Positions 23,826 to 34,400 of a stretch of DNA of 64,000 bases are shown here, one piece after another. Location of the stretch: positions 1,549,664 through 1,613,663 of the forward strand of contig JAFCMP010000013.1 in the NCBI GenBank assembly GCA_017506865.1, read 5' to 3'. The stretch is from Tribonema minus (lineage: Eukaryota > Sar > Xanthophyceae > Tribonematales > Tribonemataceae). The notes under the pieces are model-generated. The model was not told where the DNA came from, did no database searches, and saw nothing but the letters and a program-made list of their open reading frames with translations. Both the position numbers and the translations under genes were made by a program. Within the stretch, counting starts at the first letter, position 1, and every line of letters starts with the position of its first letter.

Positions 23826-25218
23826 ATAGCACACAATTGGTACCACCTGTACAGGCTAGTCGCACAGCGCACTCGAATGAGTGAAAAGACATGGGATTGC
23901 CACCAGTATGACGTTGCATCATTGCCTACGTTGCACAAACTGAGGGCTGTGATAAATTGCGATACGCTTGCAAGCATTCAAAGAAAAGACAGGCTGAGCG
24001 GACGGCGAGAACTGCTTTATTGCAACTACGCATTCGAGCACCATTCCGATCGTTGTTGCGCTCTCTGCTTACCGCCACCTCCCCCCCCTGTCCTCTTCCT
24101 GTGTCGCCCGCCGCCACCACCACCTGAAGTTGAAAAGATGAATGCTGATGTCAGCACTTGGAGTAGATCATATCCAATCGTATTTAATCAGGTAGGCCGA
24201 AGACTGAGTGTGACAGGTAGAAGCACACGTGGGAAAATACGTCACTTGTGCAAGAGAACTCTACAGCACGTACTGCAACAAATCGGGCTTGGGCAATGAA
24301 CTGCTGCGCCTGACAGTGTGCTAGGCTTGCTGAACGGAGTGCTCGTTGTCCTGCACTCGTACTACTCCTGTTCCAAGCAGACAAAATGTGCTGGCACCTG
24401 AGAAGGAAAAATGCAATGTTGCCGATACTAGTTTCCTGCCCTCAAGTATTTTCACCTTTACCCTCAGACCACAGTGTGCCAAAACCATCACGCGGCATTT
24501 CACTGTCATTGCCCCGCATCAGCAACTCATACCTCTTAGTACATGTACTTTGACTGACATGTTGTGTATGTGCATGAAGCTCGGACTTGTTCTTGCACCA
24601 TCCATCCATAGACACAAGTCACCGTCACAGAGCGCGCTTACTATCGGGACCTCACAGCCCCCCCACTACTTAAGGCAGCCCTAGTATCTGCTCTGGCAGC
24701 TGTTGGCGCCTTGCTACGCGCAGGTTTTTTCACAACAGTGCTCCACTCAGACTCAGATTTAATCAAATGGGGCTGTCGTACAGTAACACACCGGGCTTAA
24801 CATCAGAGCAAGATTAACCGGAGGTTGTGGGCCTGCATTGAACATGGCAGCTTCGCTCGCAGGCCCATAGGGTTTGCCTACAAGTATTATACAGCAGATA
24901 ACTGCTTGTATAGAACGCACGTAGACAGGGGAGCAGCATTGCACAGTGGCTTATGCTTGTACAGAAAAGGTACACAGGGGACCAGCAACCGCCAGACTGC
25001 ATACCGCCGTGCAGAGTGACGGTCCCCCTCAGCACGCTGCTTGTGCTAAGGCTGCCGTTGTCTGGGCGACATGTGTGCACCGCGCGGTGTAGCAACGGCC
25101 GCGCGTTTTGTGGCAATTGGCTTGCTTTCTGTCTGCATCACCGCTCTCAAATACCATTGTGTGGCCTCCACTACAAGCTTGTATGGAACAGCGGCCATGA
25201 TCAACCTTGTGTCGATCC
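23826..25218. other. Intergenic, no supported gene
   Basis: Short frames only. The start of the plus-strand Pro-rich frame that runs into 25.2-25.4 kb is the antisense of the Gly-rich exon there and is not a gene. Confidence 0.35.
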
Positions 25219-27210
25219 TCATCCCTTGCCGCCCCCACCGCCGCCGCTGCCTCCGCCGCCACCGCCTCCGCATCCGCCGCCACCGCCTCCGCCTCCGCCG
25301 CCACCGCCTCCGCCTCCGCCGCCACCGCCTCCGCCTCCGCCGTCACCGCCGCCGCCGCCGCCACCGCCTAACAAGCATACGAGTGTTTACAAGTTGTCAA
25401 AACACATATTTCAACAGGCCCAGGGAGATGGAAGCCGACAAGCAGCACGTTTTCGACCAATCGCTCTGTGAACACAGCATCACGCATTTAACAGTCAGCT
25501 CACCGACTTTTCTGCGGCCAGAAAGGATGACTGGCCTACGGCGACCGTCCAAACCCTGGCTGACCTACTCGTGCATTGATGCTTGCAAAAGACCTGGCCA
25601 CACCACCGCACATACACGCCACGCATATAGAAGTACACACGTTACCTTTAACTCCGCACATATCCGTATGTCGCCCCTGGCAGAGAACATGACACGCTCC
25701 TCTGTGTGGTTGCACGCGCCCATACTGTTGTGACACGTGGTAAATGTACAAGTCTCACTGGAGAATTCTGTCATCAGGTCCTGCAGCTGCGCTTCAGCCT
25801 GATTGTCGTTCGCAACTGGCAGGCCAGTGGTACAGAGAGTTGCGGCGCAGATGGCTACATAGTGCCCAGTGGCGCACAGCAACTGCCCAGCAGCAGCTTG
25901 GCTCAGACACTCATCGCGCTCAAATCGGGCAATGATGTCAGCGTCTCGCAAGCTAATTCAGTGTATGCATCAGCGCACGCCTCACGCGTGCAGCCCCAGA
26001 CCTCATCATACGGGAAACGCGCCCACAATCACGACAGTGACGCTCCATTCATGCGCGGCATAAGCTGAGCACTGACACACTCACCATCGTTGTTCCACTT
26101 CCACCAGTAGGCCGCGTACGGGGAGTGGGGGTAGCGCTGTCCGTAACTGGGCCATGGGCGGGGGTAGTAGCCCCAGTCCGTTCTGCCTGCATTGCGCGCG
26201 TGGCGGGCAGCGGCCAGGCAGGGATCGTAGCAAACGGTGGCGATAGTCACGCATATGAAAATAAATTGCTCGTTGCGTTGGAGCTTCCACATTTGTTGAG
26301 CGCGTCCTAGAGTTGCTTGCATATCTTGCTTCAAATCCATTGAAGCGGTGCGAATTGAGGGCTGTGGTGAGCCATCTGGTTTGAGCAAGTGAGCTAGCTG
26401 CGCTGCACCATGATTGTGCTTGTGAACAAGCGGCAGTTGCTGGGCGTCATGATGGCAACGGTGCAACCAAAACCCAGGCACTGCTAGCATGGGATTCACC
26501 GCTGCTCAAACTTCAGCCGATGCTATAGTGACTAGTTTGTGTGTGTGAAGCCAGCCTCCAGCAGTATCATAGGCTTCACAGAGACATTGACGCATTCATC
26601 ACCAGCAAAGCTCCTGTATGGCCAGAGCATCATCCACACTTTCCCAAATTTATGCTTTGCGCATATGCTTATGCAACACATACGCCAATGCTGCAATGTT
26701 TAAGAGGCGATATTTCTCTGCCTTGTGAATGCACCAGCTGCAGGTGTGCTGGACACGCCACTTGGCAATACACGCCGAAGAACTGCACCATTTCAGGTTG
26801 TGCATGCTTTAGACCCGATCTACAGATAGATGCGGGACCAGACTTTGCATTGACTTCGCAACTCTGCATACGGTTGTGGTTCGATGGCATTCAAGGCGGA
26901 ACAGGTGCGGCATCGTTATCAGCGATCTCTGCACCTTCTGCCACTTCAAGTGGTTGAAGCAGAGACAGCGCCGTGAACGGCGTTGCGGGACGCAGCGACA
27001 GTCGAGGCTGGTAAGCAGCCTCGGCGCCTGGCGACTAGCACTTGCGCTGTCTCAGCCAGACTCACCTTGAAGACCAAGCAGACCGTGGTGGTGAAGGCTA
27101 TCATGATCGTCGTTGTCCAGACCGTGGCGGTCGTAGTGCTCGTAGTGGCTGCCAGAAACGGCGGCGACGCAGGCAAATAGGCACATCATGAGCTTCTGCA
27201 GCGGCTTCAT
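25219..27210 (-). CDS. Small secreted His/Tyr-rich, Gly-tailed protein, 3 exons
   Basis: Exons on the minus strand at 27066-27210, 26085-26186 and 25219-25367 all meet in phase 1, each splitting a Gly codon, and give 131 aa with a TGA stop at 25219-25221. The N-terminus MKPLQKLMMCLFACVAAVSG is a clear signal peptide. Exon 1 continues with a His/Asp-rich stretch (HYEHYDRHGLDNDDHDSLHH). Exon 2 is rich in Trp, Tyr and Pro (RTDWGYYPRPWPSYGQRYPH, AAYWWKW). Exon 3 is almost pure Gly with one Asp, one Cys and one Ser, ending GKG. Such proteins are typical of extracellular matrix or wall material, and His/Asp clusters may bind metal; both are inference. No family is recognised. It shares its architecture with the Gly-rich gene at 58123-60632. 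Confidence 0.68.
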
Positions 27211-27789
27211 GGTCAGAGAGAAAGCTCGGAGGTGGGGAGGGGACAAAAAAAACTGTGACACAGGTGACTCGCACACCTCAACTTGAACTCACGAAGCTGG
27301 CTGGCGGCAATGATTCGGTTCGAGGCTGATGGCAATGCACCCAGCACGGGAGGTTGAGCTGCTGCCCCAAAATTTGAAGCGTGAAGCTCATTAATCTACA
27401 CGTCAACTATCGCGCTCAGGCTGGGTACATGAGGAATCCATGTCCCTGGCGGCGCTGTTGCAGAGCCTGAAGACTCTCACGCCGTCCCTTGTGCAACATC
27501 GCATGCGGCGCAGTTCTGCTCACTCTTGGCGCGCTGCCTCAGAGCGTCTGAACGAAGACGCGCGCGGCTGCATCAACTTCAACACCCCCCAGCCCCCGTG
27601 CCCGAGAGCCGTACTCCGCTGAGCTTAGGGGGGAGCTTCGACCGTGCCCTCGGTGCGCTTCTTGCAGCCGGCCTAATGATGATTTGATAATAAGTCAGGC
27701 GGAAGTTCCATGGCGACGGCGTTCACTGGTGTATCACCCGCGCCTTCACCCAGCACCTAGGGACGCTCCCGCGATCGCTCAATATATGT
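27211..27789. other. Flank between the secreted-protein gene and the FNIP remnant
   Basis: Presumably contains the minus-strand gene's 5' leader and promoter; no element could be identified. A plus-strand frame at 27440-27622 shows no recognisable motif. Confidence 0.3.
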
Positions 27790-28402
27790 ATGTGCGATCT
27801 GCGAGCGTGCCCCAACTACAATCATGCACTCGGCCGGCTGCCACGCACATTACACGAGCTGCACCGCTGCAGCACCTTTGACCAGCTGCTACTGCCGCAG
27901 CACGTGCCGCCCCCCGGCAAGCAGGGCCAGCGCACAGCGCCGCACGCAGCTGATGTAGCGGCGGGCAGCGAAGCTGCCGCAGTCGCCGCCTGGTGTGCTG
28001 CGCTTGTGCCCGAGTCCCTTACTGTGCTGCATCTCGGCGAGGGATTTGCTCATCACCTCCGTAGAGCCTGACAGAGCTGCAGGTATGAAGCAGCTGCAGC
28101 AGCGGCGACAGCCGCTTAGCCGCGCCCTGAGACCGCTGCCCGTGGCGGTGCCCATGCTCAATCTGGCGGCGAGCGTCATGTTCATTCACGCGCTTGGTCG
28201 CCTGATGGCATGCGCTATGCAAGCTGCACCTCAGCCACACGTTGGACCAGCCGTCGCCGCAGTTACCGCAGGCCTCTGGGCGCTGGTGCTGAGGACTCCG
28301 TGTAGTGCGTCGCTGCCGGCGCCGCTGCCGCGTTGCACACGGGCACCGCTGCAACAAGCCTCTGTAGCTGCTGCCGACACAGCTGTTCCTCACCGTTGGT
28401 AA
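27790..28402 (+). pseudogene. Decayed FNIP/LRR-type repeat gene
   Basis: Repeat units are readable, but in different frames: NHALGRLPRTLHELHRCSTF then DQLLLP; PESLTVLHLGEGFAHHL; SLTELQV about 28070-28090 one frame over; LPVAVPMLNLAASVMFIHAL then GRL; and LHLSHTLDQPSPQLPQ in another frame near 28220. The pattern F-x-H/Q-x-L...LP-x-x-L-x-x-L-x-L is that of FNIP repeats, a leucine-rich-repeat relative common in large gene families of protists. Several frame changes and a stop at 28071 indicate decay. An intron explanation for the frame changes was considered, but no GT-AG pairs fit well. Confidence 0.55.
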
Positions 28403-29551
28403 ATAGATTGTTGAAATCGGCAAAGAACTTGCTTCACCTGAGGGCATCGTCATTTGCGGTGTTGCGCATCGGCACCTGGTACCTGCGCGGGCTGCTGCTG
28501 CTGCTGCCGGCGATACGTGTCACGCACGCATGCCCGAAGTTTGAAGGCGTGCCATGTGCGGGTGTGGAAAGTCTATGGGTTGCTATGGGGTGCTGTGATA
28601 CACATGCTGCAGCAGTAGTCGTCCTGAAGCACGCGCGGCACGCAGCGCGTTGCCATAATAAGCAGCTCAGGCATGCGTTAACTGCGGCGTGCAGTGCTGG
28701 TCAGCTGGCCGGTGTTAGCAGTCAAAGGTGCCTGCTCGTTGACAGTGTACTGCTAGTAGGTTCACAAGCAATTGGGCCACGCGGCGAGTATAGAGGCAGT
28801 TGCGGTGCTGTGGAATTTGTTGTGCGTCACATATAGCCACTGCAAAGCACTGGCAGGATTTCCATAACCATTGTCTCCTGAGACTTGGCTCATATTCCTT
28901 CAATGATGCCAGCTTCATCATCCGGACAGTATACATAACTATTGACGTCAGTATATTGTGGACCAGATCAGTGGCGAGTAAATATGCCTGCCGGTGTATA
29001 TAAATACGAGCCCCATCTCTCATCTTTGCCTGCAGCGCACACCCGCCTCCGCAACTGCCTGCCTTGTGCGCGCTTCCTGCTGCCACCTGCCAGTGGCATG
29101 GCACCGATTATGCATCCATGGCTGATGCAGATACGCAATGCCCCTTCGTCACTGTGTTTAGTCTGGCAAACTAAATTGTACAATGGTAGTAGCTGTCAAC
29201 GATCATTTGGCATGCAGCTGTGTGCTACTATGCGCAGGGGAGCGATACTTCTGGCTGTGTTGCTGACCCTGCTTGCAGGTCGTGGCTGGTATTGGACAAG
29301 GCTTGCCAGCTGCAATCACCAGACAGCTCTTGTGAAAGTTGTCACGCTTGTCCATTACCGTGATGCAAATGAACGCGCTGTTTGTGTTGCAGCAAGCGCT
29401 CCACGTAGCCTTCATCAGATACAGGGCACACCACACTCTGCTTATGCTTCATCGTGACTGTGATCTGTGCACAGCTTCGATTATGCTTGCTACACAGGTG
29501 AAGGATGTAATCAATGAATGCTAGTGTGAAATGACATTGGCGCTTTCTTGA
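28403..29551. other. Intergenic, no supported gene
   Basis: A frame near 28430-28500 reads SSFAVLRIGTWYLRGLLLLL and may be a further worn FNIP unit. Otherwise nothing is recognised. Confidence 0.3.
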
Positions 29552-29890
29552 GTGCAGACAGTAAGTGTGCCCGACACTGGTGTGTATGCCGTTGAGCTGC
29601 TTCAAGGCGGAAGCTTGAGCGCTGTAGCTGATGCTAGCACACAGTTATCAAAACAGTACGACGTGCTGCAGGAGAGGAAGGCAGCAGGAACACCGTTGCG
29701 CATCAACATTCTTACTACTGTGTGGCACTGTCTGCTGACTGCAGGCTAACAGTATTTGCATGTGCATGTCAATGGAATAGGTCATCAATTCTCAACATCA
29801 TGTTCAATCGTGGCATAAGCCTTGGCACATACTTGTCCGGCGGCACACGTCTCTGTGTGCCTTGTCTATCCAGACATGTGAACCACTGGC
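29552..29890 (+). repeat. Unclassified dispersed repeat, copy A
   Basis: Shares ordered blocks with 57545-57910: TATGC(C/A)GTTGAGCTGCT, CGGAAGCTTGAGC, CTGTCTGCTGACTGCAGGC, TGTGCATGTCA and CATAAG/GCAAGCCTTG. One frame is open and reads VYAVELLQGGSLSAVADAST in this copy, but decay in the other copy argues against a conserved gene. Confidence 0.5.
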
Positions 29891-30552
29891 TAGGCCTGTA
29901 TCTTCAGCTGAAGTATGTACCGTGATCATTATGTGCACGTGCCACGGCGTGGACTCAGAGTGATTCAAATGACATGTTGCAGATCTCGATTGTGTGGACT
30001 TGGCATTGTCCCTGCATGCGATCACCTGCTGCACAGCCAGCATGTACCTACTTGAGTACCTGTTCGAAGCACTAGAGTGAACGGCTGTGCCATCTCGATC
30101 GTTTGATACTGAAGTAGCTACAAGTGCGCCCGCCGCTTTTGCGTGCCGAGGTAGTGCACACTAATTGGTAAATAGTGCAAAAACCTGCAGCATGTCCATG
30201 GCACAGCCATGATGCCTCTTGCAGCGGTGATGATGTCCTGCGCCCGCTGCCTGGCACCCTACAGCACGCTGGGCCTCGTGATGCGCTAGCTGCCAAATGC
30301 ATCGCACTCAGTGCCCCCCCCCCCCCCTCACCACCACCACCAACCAGGCCACCGCGTCCGCCCCAAGGGTGCGTGTGGCGGCTGCCCTCGGCGCCCTCAT
30401 TTGCTGCATGCGCAATTGCGGAGCTTGCGGCTTCAGCAAGTCAACTCAAGCCAATTGTAAAACAAATCAAGATGTGCATCTTGCTGTCATGGTGGCAATA
30501 TTGGTACTAGCATGCGTGCCCGCTCGGAATGAGCAGCGCCAGGCTCAAGACG

Positions 30553-31447
30553 CTAGTCGATGACTGGCGCGACGAACAGCACAGGTGCCGATGCACCCAT
30601 GCCGGCGCTGTTGTATTGGGACAGCTTGCGACGGCTGATGGGCGCCTCCACCTGTACCACCCGCGGCTTGAGCGCCTGCGGCTTCAGCGCTTCCACCCAC
30701 GTCGGGACATAGAGGCTGACCAGGCCGGCCGTCAGCGTCTGTGCGACGCACATGCCGAGCAACAGCACGCTAAGTACCACCAGCAGCACCCCAACGATGC
30801 TGTGGGAGTCGGTGTCGCCTGTCACGTCCAGGTACAGAAGGAGGGCGCTGATGGTGCTGAAGTAGAGGATGAGGCAGCCCAGCATGTAGTTGGCCGAGTC
30901 GCCGCGTGAGCGGTGCGGCCTTGCGCCCATGAAGACTATGAGCAGCGCGAACGCAAACAGTGTGGACACCGCCGCCTGGCCCGCTGTCCCCGGCATGATG
31001 AAGACCAGGAGGCCTGTCAACAGCAGGCGGCGCACGCACTCCACCAGCTCCCACCAGAAGGCACCGTCCCTGTAGGGCCGCCACAGGAAGTCCGACGCGC
31101 GCACCAGCGCGTCGCTGGCCCTGATGCTGCTGCCGCCATTGCCGACAACGCTCTCTCTGAGCTGCGAGTGGTGTGGGCTGCTGATCGGCATAGCGGAATC
31201 CGATGTGCTGGAGCTGAAGGTGATGGCGGCGGCCGCGGAAGCAGCGGCGCAGTCCTGCCTGCGCTTGCTCCACAACAGGGCCGCGTAGAGGGCCGGGATG
31301 CCGACAGGGTGAATGAAGACCATCACAGCCGCGTAGATGCTGTAGCGTGCGTGTTCTGCGGTGTCGCAGCTTACGCTGTAGTCCGTCCGCAGGTAGCTGG
31401 CGCCCGTCTCTGGCAGTTCGTCACACGCGAAGGTCTCAAAGACTACG
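30553..31447 (-). CDS. C-terminal multi-membrane exon of the Pmp-like gene
   Basis: The exon starts after CTCCAG at 31448 in phase 2 and ends with TAG at 30553-30555 (about 298 aa). Hydrophobic segments include YAAVMVFIHPVGIPALYAAL, RRLLLTGLLVFIMPG, FAFALLIVFMG, YMLGCLILYFSTISALLLYL and GVLLVVLSVLLLGMC, so about five helices. The block FWWELVECVRRLLLTGLLVF resembles the C-terminal region of algal Pmp/TRP-like proteins. The short tail is basic. The retroelement at 31458-31724 sits directly before the exon; see the findings for its effect on the acceptor. Confidence 0.72.
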
Positions 31448-34400
31448 CTGGAGGTACGTATGGACTTGTATTTATAAAGGCCCAAGGGAGGCCGGGTTGC
31501 CTATGCAATCGAAAAGCTTGCGTCAACGCAGCAGCCTAGTCTGCGCTGTGCCCTAGGAGTTTGGATACCGGCGCCGCAACACAGCCCAGCATTCGCGCTC
31601 CACGTGTGTATGCCATGACGCGCTCCGCCAACTCCCGCGCCAGCGATATGCTCAGCTCAATGTGGATCTGACGCTTAGCTAACCCGGCCTTGCGTAACAC
31701 ATCTGCCTTCCCCCCCCCTGAGCACGCTGGAGGTACTGAGAGAGAGGAGGCCGTGAGAGGGGGAGGGGGGGGGGTGGCACCAAGGGCACAGAAGTCACAT
31801 ATACGAGTAAGATGTTGTGCCTACGGTGCACTGTGACACCATCACGATGACCATGATACCTTTTTCCTCATAATCAAGGGCACTTGACGTTTTATCATGA
31901 ATTCTTGCCACAGCAACGAAGTATAGATTGCCTTCTCTTGTGCCCACTAAAGTATGTTCAGTTCACTCCCCTCATTTTTTCACGCTGCAGTCACTTCGCT
32001 GCACAGTAGCGTTTGCGACCTTCCTTCCTGCTGCTGCTGCTAGCTGGTCCGACCCTCAGAAATGGTGGATTATGAGCAACAAGAAGCAGCGATAACAGCT
32101 TGACAGCCAACTTGACTTCCTCAGAGCCTGACGTTGGCTTAGGGGCTCCGGCTCTGTGCAATCATTTGTGGTCAACGTACGCAGACAAACGCAAAAATCT
32201 AAAACGCTTGCATACAAGATGGATAGTGTAACGAATACCATTGTAGATTTAGCAACAAACTGAGCGGTCAATAAACTAAAAACCCAAAAAAGAAGCTTCG
32301 CTTCCTGAAAAACACAGTATACAGTATACAGTCATAAAAAAAATATCTCGTTGACATGAGACGTGTCTGTGATGACCGTCATTGAATTTTTAAGGCATAT
32401 TTAATGGTGGCAGCTTTGTTTGACCCTGCAGAAATCAGTGATGGAAGAATTCACCTCGCCAAGCAGCCACAGCAAGAGGAAGTGCGAAGGACTCAACCGT
32501 CATGCTGGACATTGGATGCGTTTCACTTCCTTACTCGCACCACATAATTCACGCTCACCCCCGCTTATTACGCACATTAGCTTCAAAAAATGTTTGTCAA
32601 AAAATGTTTTACAAACATCCAGTGGCCTTAATTATCGACGCGACAGTACTGAACGTGGTAGTGCAAATACATCCTAAAATTGCTTTGCAGTCACACTGAC
32701 CTGCCAAAGATCAGGAATGTGAAGGCCAAGAAGATGCTGCAATGCTTGTGGTGGGCGGCGTCGCGTCGCGTGCGCGCCGCGGCGGCCTGGCGCCCCAATT
32801 CCGACAGCCAGCGTGCGCAGGCGTTGGTGGGCGCCTTGCGATGTGGGAGCCACAGCCACTCTGAGCATGCAGCGTCAGGTACCAGCTGATGGCAAGCAGG
32901 GCACTTATGCCCAGCGGCACTAGCGTCGTGATCAGCAGGCGCTGGGAGAAGGTGATGCGGAAGGCGCAGCCCAGCAGCAGCGCGAAGTCCGACAGGAAAG
33001 TGAACTTGTCGACGAGCTGCTCAAAGGGCTCCGGCAGCGGCAGCCCGGTGATGTGCTGGAAGCCCCACAGTATCTGCATGACGACGATCAGGATGCGCAG
33101 GGAGTCAAACTTGAAGTTGAGACCGCGCACCGCCACGAGCGCACGCCGCGCCGGCACCGGGCACGCCCTAAGAGTGGCGCCTCTGCTGCCGCTCCCTAAC
33201 GCGCAACAGGCACAGCGGCCCATTCCCAGTTCTGTGGCAGTGTCGTCTGCATCCGAGTTGCCAGTTCCTGTTGTGGCGGCCCTGCATGAGAGCACACGTC
33301 CGACAGGAGGTAGGCGGCTACCAGCAGGACCAGAAGGGCACCCACTGCCAGAGCGGCGTAGGTGGCAGCTGCCGCCCCAGTCGAGCACTGCACGCACCGG
33401 CGGCCCTGCGAAGGCACGTAGCCGGCCTCCCAGTCGCAGCTGGCGCAGTCTGCAATTGCGCGGCGGAACACGAGGTGCAGCAGGCATGGGTAGGGCGGGC
33501 CAAGCATCAGGCTTCCTGTGGCAGCACAGTTGCTAACGTGTACTGCGCATGTATAAACTCATAGATGCCATTGCCCGTGCTGCATGCCACGGTGTATGCC
33601 ATAGCATACTGCTTTGAAATACCACTAGCAAGATGGGGGTAGTGAGGCTGTTGCGCATTGCATTTCTATCGCTCGTACTACCAGTACCTGATGATTGGCT
33701 GGCTTCTTGCAGACACGTTCAGATGCACACACAAATAGCGTAAGTGCTTTAATTTTATTATCCTGAGGTCCTAACAAAAAACTAGCTGACACTGCTGGCA
33801 ATTTGACCTGATATGGTCCCTCACTAGTAGTACAACCCTGTGCTCTGTCAGCACACACATTGCACGGGCATCAGAGTTTCCTTTTAATATTTGTTTTCCC
33901 TTCCTCAGACATATTTATGAGTACTCACAGGTACTTGAAAAGTACAAGCATTGTGATTCATCATCATATAAGAAGCGCAACTGTTATTTATACTTTTTTT
34001 TCATTTACAAATGAACGGGGACAACTACTGGCTTCGAGTTGATTTGGGTGCTCTTCCATGCGGTATGTAGCAACAGTTCACACACACAAACACACCGTGC
34101 TTATCGCGGTCAAGGGACCCTCAAACACTTCTACTTTCATGCCGGCAGACTGCATCTGGCAATCCAGCCATCCGTTGAACAAGTAGTGCAAGCCCAAGAA
34201 GTCAGTCATTGAAAATTTCCAGCTATCTTATTCCTCTTCGTAGTACCACCGGACGCTGCTGATGGGCGTTTCAGTCTCCAAAAACTGCTAGCGATACACC
34301 AACAAACCCAGATAGTTTCAACTTCAGCACATACTTCAAAGCATGTGTTGAACTCACAAGGGCCGTGGTGACCCTCAGCACAGTACCCATCAAGAACAGC

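Noticed and set aside
24953..25471. Plus-strand frame with a long poly-Pro run
   Set aside because: It is antisense to the Gly-rich exon of the minus-strand secreted-protein gene, which has a signal peptide, matching phases and a stop; Pro is merely the complement of Gly codons.
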